Assembly: GCF_000614105.1 (NCBI RefSeq)
Contig: NZ_BAKH01000004.1
Span: 1 to 64,000 of the forward strand
Direction of reading: 5' to 3'
DNA: 64,000 nucleotides
Source: Prevotella micans DSM 21469 = JCM 16134
GTDB taxonomy: Bacteria > Bacteroidota > Bacteroidia > Bacteroidales > Bacteroidaceae
The position numbers and the translations under genes are program-made. Positions 53,760 through 64,000 of this stretch are shown here, one piece after another. Under the pieces are notes generated by a model that searched no databases, had not been told where the DNA came from, and saw nothing but the letters and a program-made list of their open reading frames with translations. Within the stretch, counting starts at the first letter, position 1. Each line of letters starts with the position of its first letter.

Positions 53760-55621
53760 TTATTTTTTGCGGGTTTGCTTGTTGTCGTAGAGTTGTGGGA
53801 TGAGGTCGGGGCGACCGATTCGGCGGAGTTCGCGTTCGATATTTTTTCGTTCTCTGGGTTTATACCAGAAGAAGAATTGTCGTTGGGCCAGTTTCTGGGC
53901 TGGTGTCTTGGCCGAGTAGACGGGTTGGAGTGTGTAAGGGTCGTAGCCGGTGTACCATGTCTCGGTGGCGACAGTCATTGGCGTTGGGGTGAAATCTTGT
54001 ACTTGTTCGAGGTGGAAGTCTAGGTTTTTGGTGATGATGGCTAGTTGGGCCATGTCTTCTTCCTTGCAGCCGGGTGGGAGGAGATGAAGTAGGGTATGAT
54101 TTGTTGGTTCAGATTTTCTTGTTTGTTTATTCTGTCGAAGATTTTCTTGAATTGATAGAATTGTTTGAAGGTTGGTTTACGCATTAGTTGCAGCACTCGG
54201 TCGGAGGTGTGTTCGGGTGCGATTTTGAGTCGGCCGCTCACGTGGTTGCGGATTAGTTCGCGTGTGTATTCTCGGGCGGCTTGATTGCTTGTTTCGTCTT
54301 TGCTTTGGTGGAGCAGGAGGTCATAGCGTACACCGGAGCCGATGAAGCTTTTCTTGATTCCGGGTAGGGCGTCGACGGCTTTATAGATTTCTAGTAGTGG
54401 TGTGTGGTTGGTATTTAGGTTTGGGCATATTTCGGGGTGGATGCAGCTTGGGCGTTTACAGTGTTCACAGGCTTTGAGGTTGCGACCGGCCATACTGTAC
54501 ATATTGGCCGATGGACCGCCGAGGTCGGAGAGATAGCCTTTGAAGTTGGGCATTGCTATTATTTTTCTGACTTCTCTCAGTATGTTTTCTTTTGAGCGAC
54601 TACTGATGAATTTGCCTTGGTGGGCCGAGATGGTGCAGAAGGCGCATCCGCCGAAGCATCCGCGGTGTATGTTGACGCTGTATTTTATCATTTCGTAGGC
54701 TGGGATGGTTTTTCCGCGGTATTTTGGGTGGGGTTGGCGAGTGTAGGGAAGGTCGAATGATGCGTCGAGTTCTTGTGTGGTCATGGTGGGATAGGGTGGG
54801 TTTACTACGGTGTAGAGGCCGTTGACTTCTTGGAGGATTCTTTGGGCGTGCATTTTGTTTGATTCTTCTTCGATGTGGCGAAAGTTTTCGGATTGGTGTT
54901 TGGGATTGCGCAGGCAGTCGTGGTGTGGGTGGAGTATTATGTCGTTGGCGGTTATTCCGCCTGGTATTTGGTTTTTGGGACATAGGTAGACGGTTTGTGG
55001 CAGGTTTTTTATGTTGCTGATGGGTTGTCCGGTTTCGAGTTCTCGGGCTAGGGCTATGACGGGTTTTTCGCCCATTCCGTAGATTATCATGTCGGCTCCG
55101 GAGTCGCAGAGGATACTTTTTCGGAGTGTATTTTTCCAGTAGTCGTAATGTGTGAGGCGTCTGAGGGAGGCTTCGATTCCGCCGAGGATGACGGGTGTTT
55201 CGGGGTAGAGTTGTTTGAGGATTTGTGTATATATAATAGTGGGGTATTCGGGTCGGAGGTCGTGTCGTCCGTCGGGCGAGTAGGCATCTTGTGAGCGGAG
55301 TCGTTTGTTGGCTGTGTATTTGTTCACCATTGAGTCCATACATCCTGGTGCTATTCCGAAATAGAGTCGTGGTTGTCCTAGTTTTTTGAAGTCTCGGTAG
55401 TCGCCGTGCCAGTCGGGTTGTGGAACGATGGCTACTTTGTAGCCTGCTGCTTCGAGTGTTCGTCCGATTACGGCTACTCCGAATGATGGGTGGTCTATGT
55501 AGGCGTCGGCCGAGAAGAGGATTATATCGAGCTGGTTCCATCCGCGTAGTTGTACTTCTTTTTTTGTTGTTGGGAGAAAGTCGGTGAGTTGGTGTGCTTG
55601 TTGTGTGTTGCTTTTTTCCAT
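53760..55621 (-). CDS. YgiQ-family radical SAM protein, broken by a -1 frameshift
   Basis: A radical-SAM protein of the YgiQ/UPF0313 type. FLPTTKKEVQLRGWNQLDI lies near the N-terminus, a B12-binding-like region follows, and the iron-sulfur cysteines are in HRGCFGGCAFCTISAHQGK. The main frame ends abnormally after IPYFISSHP at 54041. The expected GCKEED-MAQLAIITKNLDFHL continues in the next frame to 53760. One base is missing in the CCCGG near 54070-54074. Restored, the protein is about 620 residues. The physiological reaction of YgiQ is not established. It is cotranscribed with its neighbours. Confidence 0.9.
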
Positions 55622-55699
55622 GTCGGACTTTGTGTTGCTTTTGGGGTGGCGTGCGGATTGATTGTGATCATTCCTGATTTTTTTCGTTTGGTGTGCGGA

Positions 55700-55998
55700 T
55701 TATCTGTGGGTTTTATGCCAGTCGTTATATAGGCTGACGAGATTTTGGAGACCGAGTGCTTTCATGTTGGGGTGGTAGATGATGTCGAGGCAGAGGTTGA
55801 GTAGTTCTTTGTCGGCGCGACTTCGGTTTCGAGCATACTGCGAATGTTGAGTTTGAGCTTTAGGAGTATGTCTTCGTCTATGATTCCGTTGGAGTCTACG
55901 AGGTTCGAGAGGAGTGAATATTTTTCGATTGTAGCTAGGTGTTGCGGGCTTACTTCTATGGTTCGTGTACCTTTTTGGTTGGCTTGGATTTTATACAT
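55700..55998 (-). CDS. Small conserved-looking protein, broken by a -1 frameshift
   Basis: The start reads MYKIQANQKGTRTIEVSPQH as far as NIRSMLET. The annotated frame then turns to a low-complexity Ser/Thr tail ending at 55762. One extra C near 55825 (CCC for CC) instead gives RSRADKELLNLCLDIIYHPN, then MKALGLQNLVSLYNDWHKTH, ending at 55700, a far more protein-like sequence of about 99 residues. No family recognised. It is 12 bases after the amidase gene and 78 before ygiQ. Confidence 0.6.
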
Positions 55999-56010
55999 GT
56001 GTTTGCTTTT

Positions 56011-58602
56011 TTATTTCATTAGATGGGTTATGAGGCCGCGCATTATTCGGTTCCGCTGTTGTGGAGAGGTTATGCATTCCCATGGGAAGGCGAGGATGAT
56101 GGCGGCTTGTGGGGCGTTGTTCCATGCTAGGGCTGCGGTGGAGCCGTCGGCATAGGTCATGATGGGGTTTATGTTGGTTGCGAGTGTGTCGGCGGGTTGG
56201 ATTATATTGGGATTGTAGGCGCCGTAGTGCTCGGAGTTTATTGTTCGGTGGATGTTGAATTGCATTCCTAGGCCGGTGATTTGTGGGCTGTTATTGTCGG
56301 CGTTGATTCCGGCTGCTTTTATTTTGAGGGTTTGTGCTAGCCATTGTTCTTCTTCGGGTGTTTTCATGTCGGTTGCGAGATAGGCTCCGGATATGAGGAG
56401 TTTTCCGCCTTGATAGAGGTATTCTGTGAGTTGGCGGCGGGTTTCGGGGGCGATGGTTTTGTAGAGGTAGAGGCTGTGCCCGTCGTCTTTCTCGAGACCT
56501 AGGGCCAGGTCGATGAGGGCGTATTTTTTGAGGTTTATTTTCCCTGCTTCGATGGTTTTGCCGGATGTGCTCGCAATGTTATATTTCTGTAGGGTTTGGA
56601 TGGCTTCAACGTGCACTGGGACGTAGTTGAGATTATTTCCGGCTACGAGGGTTCCGGTGAGTTCTTCGCCGCCGTATCCTAGACTACCTTGGCCTTCTTT
56701 GCCCATTTGCTGTTTGTCGAAATTGCTCTGGCGGCCACTCCATCCAAGGGTCGGACCGAGCGTTATTCCGGGGTCGGTTTCGATATCGAATCCTTGTTCG
56801 ATATTGGTGTTGATGATCGCGGGTGAGGATAATCGGTCGAATCCGTTGACTACAAGGATTGTTTCGGTTGCGCCTGGCTGTGAGCATGCGGCGAGTGTTT
56901 CGGTTGGGAAACTTTCGCCACCTGCGTTGCAGGCTGTGATGCGGAAGGAGTATGAAATGCCGGGGGTGATAGGAATTTCGAGGTTTGTTGTGGTTATATT
57001 CTGGCCGTTGTTGAATCCGGCTTTTCCTGCGGCAATGTAGACGTTGTAGGATGTTGGGGTGGCTGATGGTTCGGTTGCGTCTGGGGTAGGGTCCCAGCTT
57101 AGGCGTACTTTTCCGGGGGCAATTATTTCAGCGCTAAAGTTTCTGGGTGCTAGGGGTTGAACTATGCTTGTTGTGCCATGCATGGCTGCGGTATAGCGCA
57201 AAATTGTTTTGTAGATTGAGCGGGCTAGGATGAATCTGAAGTTGGGGTCTTGAGCGAGGCGCATGTCTGGGAAATTCTGGTGGGAAAGTACTTCCAGAAT
57301 GGCTGACGGCTGTGCGGGGAGCCTGGTTTCACTGTAGTTTTGGTCGCGTACAGAGCGTGTGTTCCAATTTACCCCGAAGGTTGCTTCGATGTCTTTTTTC
57401 ACCCCCTGAACGAGTGCTTCGGCGAGGGTTCGGGATGCTTGGCGGGATAATCCGGTGCCTAGTGTTGGTTCGCCTTGTTGCGTGGTGCATATTCCGAGTG
57501 TTCCCACAACGGAGCCGTCGGCCTTCACGCCGGCATCGCTGTGGATGGCTAGGGTGAGTTCTATGGGCACGTTTTTGCCTTGGTGATCTGGCAGATAACA
57601 TGAGCCGCCAGCAAGCCAGTTGGTCATTAGTGAGCGTACGTTTATGTCGTCGGTATAGTCGTTACTGCCGCCGCTTTTGCTTACAATTTCGCGTGGTGCA
57701 CCGGCCCATTGGGCGTAGTAGCGGGCTCCTTCGAGTGCTCGAGGAAGCTGGCTGGTTTGAGAGCCTCGCTGAATGTTTCCCATTCCGCCTCCGAAGCGCA
57801 CGGCGTCGGCTGTGACGATTCCTTTCTTTGTACTGTGATTGGTTAGGATAACACAGTTTCGCTGGTTCTGCCCTTTGTCGAAGTCGAATGTTCCGAGATA
57901 AACCCATGTTCCGCCGCCCATTTGCTGGTTCACGTGGAAAATTGTTTGCGAACCTTTGTGGCGAACAATGTATTGGGCTTCTTCAGTGCTCTTTTTCATA
58001 GTTTGATAGCTCACGTAAACAGCATATCGTCCCTCTTCTGGGAAGTTGGGCTTATATACTATGGAACTGAGCTTGGTGTCTTTCTTTCTGGTCTTAATTT
58101 GCCTGGAGGTACCGGCTGTAAAGGGATTCTCGCCGTCGGCATAGGTGCCTTTATGAAAAGCGAATCCAGGCTCTTCAGTAGATTTCCATTTTTTCTTTGC
58201 GTTGTTCTCGGCATACGATGATAATGGCGTGTCATTGTCGACTATGACTTCGTTTGCCTGCCAATCGCGTTCGCGAGGACTGAAAACAATGGCTCCGGCG
58301 TTTTCGAGCATAGGCATTAGGTATGGTACAACGATGGTTGGGGTGAAAAGGTCTTCGGTTGTTCCGAAAAGAATCGGGCGCTGCCATTTCCAGATACATT
58401 TAGCGTTGTCGAAATATCGGCCGTGCGAGGCCCAGATTGAAAAGTGTCGTCCTTGTAGTCCGTTGGTGATTTTATTCGGACGAGATGTATTTTCAACCCA
58501 TGGTTTTCCTTTATGTTCGGTTTTTCCCCATGTCGTGGTGTTTTGTGCGCAGATTCTGCCTGCTAAGAGAAATATCAGGGTAGTAAGTGTGAATTTTTTC
58601 AT
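56011..58602 (-). CDS. Secreted N-acetylmuramoyl-L-alanine amidase-like protein (golvesin/Fn3)
   Basis: An 863-residue secreted protein with signal MKKFTLTTLIFLLAGRICAQ. A golvesin-like beta domain (AVYVSYQTMKKSTEEAQYIV, then GTFDFDKGQNQRNCVILTN) is followed by an amidase_3-like zinc hydrolase region (LTLAIHSDAGVKADGS, then YSETRLPAQPSAILEVLSHQNF). A fibronectin III domain comes next (KVRLSWDPTP as far as SYSFRITACNAGGESF), and the last 280 residues are an uncharacterised domain ending in a basic helix. Such proteins are often labelled xanthan lyase in Bacteroides. Wall hydrolysis is the likelier role. Its start overlaps the acyltransferase stop by one base. Confidence 0.8.
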   Translation of the reverse strand: MKKFTLTTLIFLLAGRICAQNTTTWGKTEHKGKPWVENTSRPNKITNGLQGRHFSIWASHGRYFDNAKCIWKWQRPILFGTTEDLFTPTIVVPYLMPMLENAGAIVFSPRERDWQANEVIVDNDTPLSSYAENNAKKKWKSTEEPGFAFHKGTYADGENPFTAGTSRQIKTRKKDTKLSSIVYKPNFPEEGRYAVYVSYQTMKKSTEEAQYIVRHKGSQTIFHVNQQMGGGTWVYLGTFDFDKGQNQRNCVILTNHSTKKGIVTADAVRFGGGMGNIQRGSQTSQLPRALEGARYYAQWAGAPREIVSKSGGSNDYTDDINVRSLMTNWLAGGSCYLPDHQGKNVPIELTLAIHSDAGVKADGSVVGTLGICTTQQGEPTLGTGLSRQASRTLAEALVQGVKKDIEATFGVNWNTRSVRDQNYSETRLPAQPSAILEVLSHQNFPDMRLAQDPNFRFILARSIYKTILRYTAAMHGTTSIVQPLAPRNFSAEIIAPGKVRLSWDPTPDATEPSATPTSYNVYIAAGKAGFNNGQNITTTNLEIPITPGISYSFRITACNAGGESFPTETLAACSQPGATETILVVNGFDRLSSPAIINTNIEQGFDIETDPGITLGPTLGWSGRQSNFDKQQMGKEGQGSLGYGGEELTGTLVAGNNLNYVPVHVEAIQTLQKYNIASTSGKTIEAGKINLKKYALIDLALGLEKDDGHSLYLYKTIAPETRRQLTEYLYQGGKLLISGAYLATDMKTPEEEQWLAQTLKIKAAGINADNNSPQITGLGMQFNIHRTINSEHYGAYNPNIIQPADTLATNINPIMTYADGSTAALAWNNAPQAAIILAFPWECITSPQQRNRIMRGLITHLMK

Positions 58603-59159
58603 TAATCAATATTTCCTACGGTGAATAGTTCAGGTCGTTTGCCTTTGAAATCTTTAAAATACAGTTTAATCTCTCTCATATCCTCGTTGATGTTTCCAGT
58701 TGGGAGAATCGCCTTAGTGCAACAAATTAGTTTTTGTTCATAGTCTACTCCGTAGAGTAGTATTGGTAATTTTGCTTTCAGGGCGATGAAATAGAAGCCT
58801 TTTTTCCAATCGGGATTGGGCGAACGTGTTCCCTCGGGTGTTATACACAGTTGGAAAGAGCTAGCTTTCGTGGCGTGCTCGGCAAGAATATCGGTCAGGC
58901 TTGTTTGCTTTGAGCGCCACACGGGAATTCCTCCCATGCTTCTAAACAATGCACCCAAAGGCCAGAAAAACCATTCCTTTTTCATTAGGAAATTGCTTTT
59001 CAGTCCCTCGGCATGCGAATATAATTGGCCTATTAGGAGATCCCAATTACTTGTGTGCGGGGCAAGACATATGATGCATTTTTCGGGAAAATCGACAGTG
59101 ATGGCTTTGTGCCATCCCATTAGTCTGTAAAGAATCCATTGAGATAGTTTCTTCAGCAT
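58602..59159 (-). CDS. Phospholipid/glycerol acyltransferase (PlsC-like)
   Basis: A 185-residue membrane-associated acyltransferase. The catalytic HxxxxD is in LAPHTSNWDLL near residue 34. The acceptor-binding motif is TPEGTRSPNPDWKKGFYFIA. It probably acylates lysophosphatidate or another lipid. It is 7 bases after the small gene upstream and shares one base with the amidase gene. Confidence 0.9.
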   Translation of the reverse strand: MLKKLSQWILYRLMGWHKAITVDFPEKCIICLAPHTSNWDLLIGQLYSHAEGLKSNFLMKKEWFFWPLGALFRSMGGIPVWRSKQTSLTDILAEHATKASSFQLCITPEGTRSPNPDWKKGFYFIALKAKLPILLYGVDYEQKLICCTKAILPTGNINEDMREIKLYFKDFKGKRPELFTVGNID

Positions 59160-59166
59160 CGTCCCC

Positions 59167-59439
59167 CTAACTGATGTTATTGATTTGGTCGATGGTTTCG
59201 ATGACCTCTTTGTTAAAACTGGTGATGAGGTCGGAAAAATACTTTTTTGGGGGCATACCCGGTTCTACGTGAGACACCCGACTGATATAGTTATTGTGAA
59301 TGATGAGAATTGAAGAGAGTACTTGCTCTATGCTTTCCTTGTTGTTTATGTCGCCATAGAGTGATGTTGCCAGAGCTTCGGCGAAGAGGTCGCTACAAAT
59401 GTAATTGATAGTGCGCTTTAATTTTCTTTTGTTGCTCAT
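59167..59439 (-). CDS. Small protein of unknown function
   Basis: 90 residues from the ATG at 59439 (MSNKRKLKRTINYICSDLFA). It is predicted mostly helical and mixed-charge, with no signal or membrane segment. A longer in-frame start at 59481 overlaps the -7 element and is rejected. It heads the run of small protein, acyltransferase, amidase, small protein, ygiQ and rhaM. I do not recognise the family. Confidence 0.7.
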   Translation of the reverse strand: MSNKRKLKRTINYICSDLFAEALATSLYGDINNKESIEQVLSSILIIHNNYISRVSHVEPGMPPKKYFSDLITSFNKEVIETIDQINNIS

Positions 59440-59478
59440 AGTTGTCTTCAAATTAAAATTATTGGATTTTTTGCCAGC

Positions 59479-59486
59479 CAAAGATA
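59479..59486 (-). promoter_or_regulatory. -7 element of acyltransferase/amidase run
   Basis: Minus-strand TATCTTTG matches TAnnTTTG, 40 bases before the ATG at 59439. Confidence 0.6.
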
Positions 59487-59660
59487 AGGAAAAAAGCTAA
59501 TGGGCAAATTTAGGTGCCAGAAAAAAGAGTTAAAACCCTCGTGTACGGTTTTTAAGCGTTTAAAGTAAAGCTTTTTGTGAGTTTGGGTCGGCGAAAACCG
59601 TTTTTACGTAGCTTTTTGTTTCGGGGATGGATAATTCAGGAGATAAAGAGCAGAGAGTGA

Positions 59661-61319
<1,659 letters not shown>

Positions 61320-61340
61320 CTAAACGCTTTATTTTAGGGG

Positions 61341-61348
61341 CAAAGATA
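61341..61348 (-). promoter_or_regulatory. -7 element of porQ-cmk
   Basis: Minus-strand TATCTTTG matches TAnnTTTG, 22 bases before the porQ ATG. Confidence 0.6.
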
Positions 61349-61369
61349 CACTTTTCCCTAAGTTCTTCT

Positions 61370-61377
61370 TACTTTTG
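61370..61377 (+). promoter_or_regulatory. -7 element of tonB operon
   Basis: TACTTTTG matches TAnnTTTG, divergent from the porQ element and 79 bases before the TTG start. Confidence 0.55.
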
Positions 61378-61455
61378 CGATGTGAAAAAGGCGGCTCTAT
61401 CAAAGGCTTCGAGCTACTTGTTTTTCCCTTCATTTTTCTCCCTCATTTTTAAGTC

Positions 61456-62250
61456 TTGGAAATAAAAAAATCAAACAAAGCGAATCTCGAGAACAAGCGT
61501 TGGATCGGTTTTATTTTAGGACTGATAATTGCGCTGTCATTTTTCTTTGTCGCTATGGAATATTCCGACACGGACAGCGTCGACAATGATGAAAAGGTTG
61601 ACCTGCTAAAGAATCTTGTAGTTCAGAATCTCGATATGCTTCCGGCGATAGACCAGCAGGATATGGCGCAGAAGAAAGACGACCGGAAACCGACGATAGA
61701 CGACCTACTGAATTTGAAACGGAAAGAAAATCCGCCTAGAGTGACGCCTAAAACAGCTGGGAATATGGATTCGAACGACAAGAAAACCGCTGCTCCGCAG
61801 ATGAACGACGTGCCTGTGGTGAGTACCCAGGCAACCGAACTACCCGAGGAATCGAAAGTGAAAGAAGAGGATAAAGAGATTAAAAACAAAATGACCGATG
61901 ACAAATCCGACGAAACCATCGAACGATATGATGATAAGGTGAGCAAGAGAATCCTTTCAGATACACCCACACCGCCTGGCGGATGGGTGGAATTCATGAA
62001 ATGGCTCACGAAGAACCTCAAATATCCGGACGCTGCAAAAACAGCAGGAAAAGAAGGAAAGGTGAGTGTTACATTCATTGTGAATATCGATGGCTCGGTG
62101 AGTGACATAAAAATTAAGCAATCAGCCAACCCATTCATGGAGCAAGAAGCTCTACGAGTGCTCACCACGATGGGCCGCTGGAAACCGGGAATTAGTAAGA
62201 ATAAACCGTGCCGGTCGCTTGTAGAAATCCCGATAGTATTTAAACTCTAA
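61456..62250 (+). CDS. tonB: Energy transducer TonB
   Basis: A 264-residue protein. Cytoplasmic start MEIKKSNKANLENKRW matches the typical Bacteroidales TonB start. One membrane helix follows (IGFILGLIIALSFFFVAM), then a charged, proline-poor linker and the C-terminal TonB domain (LKYPDAAKTAGKEGKVSVTF, GSVSDIKIKQSANPFMEQEA, VEIPIVF). It transmits proton-motive energy to outer-membrane receptors. A TTG start is used; the frame is closed by a stop two codons upstream, which supports it. It is 17 bases from the next gene. Confidence 0.9.
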   Translation: MEIKKSNKANLENKRWIGFILGLIIALSFFFVAMEYSDTDSVDNDEKVDLLKNLVVQNLDMLPAIDQQDMAQKKDDRKPTIDDLLNLKRKENPPRVTPKTAGNMDSNDKKTAAPQMNDVPVVSTQATELPEESKVKEEDKEIKNKMTDDKSDETIERYDDKVSKRILSDTPTPPGGWVEFMKWLTKNLKYPDAAKTAGKEGKVSVTFIVNIDGSVSDIKIKQSANPFMEQEALRVLTTMGRWKPGISKNKPCRSLVEIPIVFKL

Positions 62251-62267
62251 ATCGATTTAAGCATATT

Positions 62268-63239
62268 ATGTACACAGCCAACGAACTCCTCGGAATGGTT
62301 AATCATTATATCGACACACTGCCATATAATCGCAAGCCTGAAAGTCTCTACGCCCCTATACGCTATGTGCTTTCGCTTGGCGGAAAACGCATTCGTCCTA
62401 TTCTGATGCTTCTGAGTTATAATCTTTTCAAAGACAATCCGGAGCAGATTCTATCATCGGCTTGTGCCCTGGAAACCTATCACAACTACACTCTTTTGCA
62501 CGATGATCTCATGGACAAAGCGCCTCTTCGACGTGGGAAACCGACAGTGCACTGCCAATGGAACGAAAATATGGCCATACTTTCTGGCGATTCGATGCTC
62601 GTTCTGGCATATGAACGAATGGCGCAATGCGAACAGCAACTTTTGCCTGAAGTGCTCGAACTGTTCACACAAACTGCGCTCGAAATAGGTGAAGGACAGC
62701 AATACGATATGGAGTTTGAAACGCGGAACGACGTAACCGAACAGGAATACATAGAAATGATACGCCTAAAAACCAGCGTACTTCTTGCCTGTGCTATGAA
62801 AATGGGAGCAATATTAGCTCACGCACCCAAAGAGGATGCTGATTTGCTTTACAAAGCGGGCGAACAAATAGGACTTGCTTTTCAGCTTCAGGATGACTAT
62901 CTCGATGTCTACGGTGATTCCAAAGTATTTGGAAAGAAAATAGGCGGCGATATTGTTTCCAACAAAAAAACCTACATGCTCATTAATGCACTTCATCTCG
63001 CCGACGAAGAACAACGTCTCCAACTCAACAAATGGCTTAGCAAAACAAACGACGACAATCGGAAAATCCGCGCAATTACCCGCCTCTACAACAAACTTGA
63101 AATCGATAAACTGGCAAAAGCTAAAATCGATTATTATTTCGACCTAAGTAAAGACTATCTTAACGCGGTTTATCTGCCCGAAAAACAAAAAATGCAGCTA
63201 AGAAACTACCTTGACCGAATGTTGAAACGAAAAAGATAA
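62268..63239 (+). CDS. Polyprenyl diphosphate synthase
   Basis: A 323-residue trans-prenyltransferase. The first aspartate-rich motif is LLHDDLMDKAPLRRG (DDLMD at 79-83), the second is QLQDDYLDVYGD (DDYLD at 209-213), and GGKRIRP is near residue 38. It extends isoprenoid chains, probably for the menaquinone side chain, which fits the men operon in the same window. Chain length cannot be read off. Confidence 0.93.
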   Translation: MYTANELLGMVNHYIDTLPYNRKPESLYAPIRYVLSLGGKRIRPILMLLSYNLFKDNPEQILSSACALETYHNYTLLHDDLMDKAPLRRGKPTVHCQWNENMAILSGDSMLVLAYERMAQCEQQLLPEVLELFTQTALEIGEGQQYDMEFETRNDVTEQEYIEMIRLKTSVLLACAMKMGAILAHAPKEDADLLYKAGEQIGLAFQLQDDYLDVYGDSKVFGKKIGGDIVSNKKTYMLINALHLADEEQRLQLNKWLSKTNDDNRKIRAITRLYNKLEIDKLAKAKIDYYFDLSKDYLNAVYLPEKQKMQLRNYLDRMLKRKR

Positions 63240-63246
63240 TTCTCTC

Positions 63247-64000
63247 ATGATAGATACCCACGCACATCTCGACGGTGAAGAATTTGCAGCCGATTTACCC
63301 GAAGTCATATCAAACGCTACTAGAGCCAGAGTTGAAAAAATATTTCTTCCTGCAATAAATCTCGAAAACGTTTCCAAAGTGCTTAGCATAAGCCAGAATT
63401 ATCCAGGGATATGTTATCCGATGATAGGTCTTCATCCTGAAGAAGTGCGGGCAGATTATGAAGAGATTCTTGCCGAAATGCACCGTATACTATTCGAAAA
63501 CCTTGCTTCTACTACCGTACCGCACTTCATTGCTGTGGGAGAAGTGGGACTGGATTTCTATTGGTCGCGCGAGTTCGAAACCCAACAACTCCGAGCTTTT
63601 GAAGAAGCTGTTCGTTGGAGTGTTGAAACACGTTTACCGCTCATGATTCACTGTCGCAAAGCTCAAAACGAACTCCTAGGCATCATGCGTCCTTATAAAA
63701 ACGAACTCCCCGGTGGCGTATTCCACTGCTTTACTGGAAATCAAAAAGAAGCTGCCGATTTTCTGGCCTTCGATAACTTCGTGCTCGGAATAGGTGGCGT
63801 GAGTACTTTCAAAAGTAGTAAACTGCGTACCGACCTGCCCGCAGCTGTGCCTCTTGACAGAATAGTACTCGAAACCGACAGTCCCTACATGGCTCCGGTT
63901 CCTCACCGCGGTAAGCGCAACGAAAGTGCTTTTGTTGTTGAGGTTCTCCACACTCTTTCCCAGGCTTATGGTGTCAGCGACTCCGAACTCGAACACCAAA
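63247..64000 (+). CDS. tatD: TatD-family metal-dependent DNase, 3' end outside window
   Basis: 251 residues are visible before the window ends. Family motifs are the metal ligands in MIDTHAHLDG (HxH at 5-7), IGLHPEE, GEVGLDFYWSREFETQQ, PLMIHCRKA, GGVFHCFTGN and ETDSPYMAPVPHRGKRN. Length and order match TatD, and only the last few residues appear missing. It starts 7 bases after the prenyl synthase and is likely cotranscribed. Confidence 0.95.
   Translation, partial: MIDTHAHLDGEEFAADLPEVISNATRARVEKIFLPAINLENVSKVLSISQNYPGICYPMIGLHPEEVRADYEEILAEMHRILFENLASTTVPHFIAVGEVGLDFYWSREFETQQLRAFEEAVRWSVETRLPLMIHCRKAQNELLGIMRPYKNELPGGVFHCFTGNQKEAADFLAFDNFVLGIGGVSTFKSSKLRTDLPAAVPLDRIVLETDSPYMAPVPHRGKRNESAFVVEVLHTLSQAYGVSDSELEHQ

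Overview
The window reads as a chromosome segment from a member of the order Bacteroidales (phylum Bacteroidota). Three things point there. It carries the type IX secretion core porP-gldK-gldL-gldM-gldN plus porQ, a MurF-alanine racemase fusion and a DUF4270 lipoprotein, all typical of that phylum. Many genes are preceded by the Bacteroidota -7 promoter element TAnnTTTG. Genus and species cannot be named from the sequence alone.

Layout. 0.3-7.2 kb (minus strand): a probable operon for a MATE transporter, a cytidylate-kinase-like protein, dTDP-glucose 4,6-dehydratase, PurT, and a dTDP-amino-sugar set (ketoisomerase, FemAB-like acyltransferase, aminotransferase). 7.5-13.1 kb (minus): a menaquinone operon (acyl-CoA ligase, hotdog thioesterase, menF, menD, menB). 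13.2-16.8 kb: asparaginase, a 22-bp tandem array, a DUF1963 protein and panD/panC. 17.0-28.8 kb (plus): a short glycogen-synthase-like protein, a DUF4270 lipoprotein, a 43-residue protein, a nucleoside phosphorylase, mnmE, then the type IX secretion operon and an outer-membrane barrel protein. 28.9-32.1 kb: uracil permease, a lipoprotein with an internal duplication and glutathione peroxidase, followed by a 41-bp tandem array.

32.4 to about 49.2 kb is a genomic island. Its left part has two tyrosine recombinases, a DUF1896 protein, two small HTH proteins, a DUF3408 protein and a MobC-like protein, but no relaxase. Its right part is one minus-strand defence block: HTH regulator, hsdM, hsdS in two pieces, a YhcG/DUF1016 nuclease, hsdR, and a SIR2-HerA pair. 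The block would give DNA modification, restriction and an NAD-directed abortive response.

49.6-64 kb is chromosomal again: murF-alr and rmuC (plus); a minus-strand run of a small protein, acyltransferase, amidase, a second small protein, YgiQ and rhaM; porQ-cmk (minus); and tonB, a polyprenyl synthase and tatD (plus, cut by the window end).

A recurring oddity is that seven otherwise normal genes (purT, ansA, uraA, hsdS, ygiQ, a small conserved ORF and cmk) are each broken by what looks like one missing base, mostly in short homopolymers. This looks more like uncorrected sequencing deletions than real gene decay, so these genes are annotated over their full spans, with the break position given.
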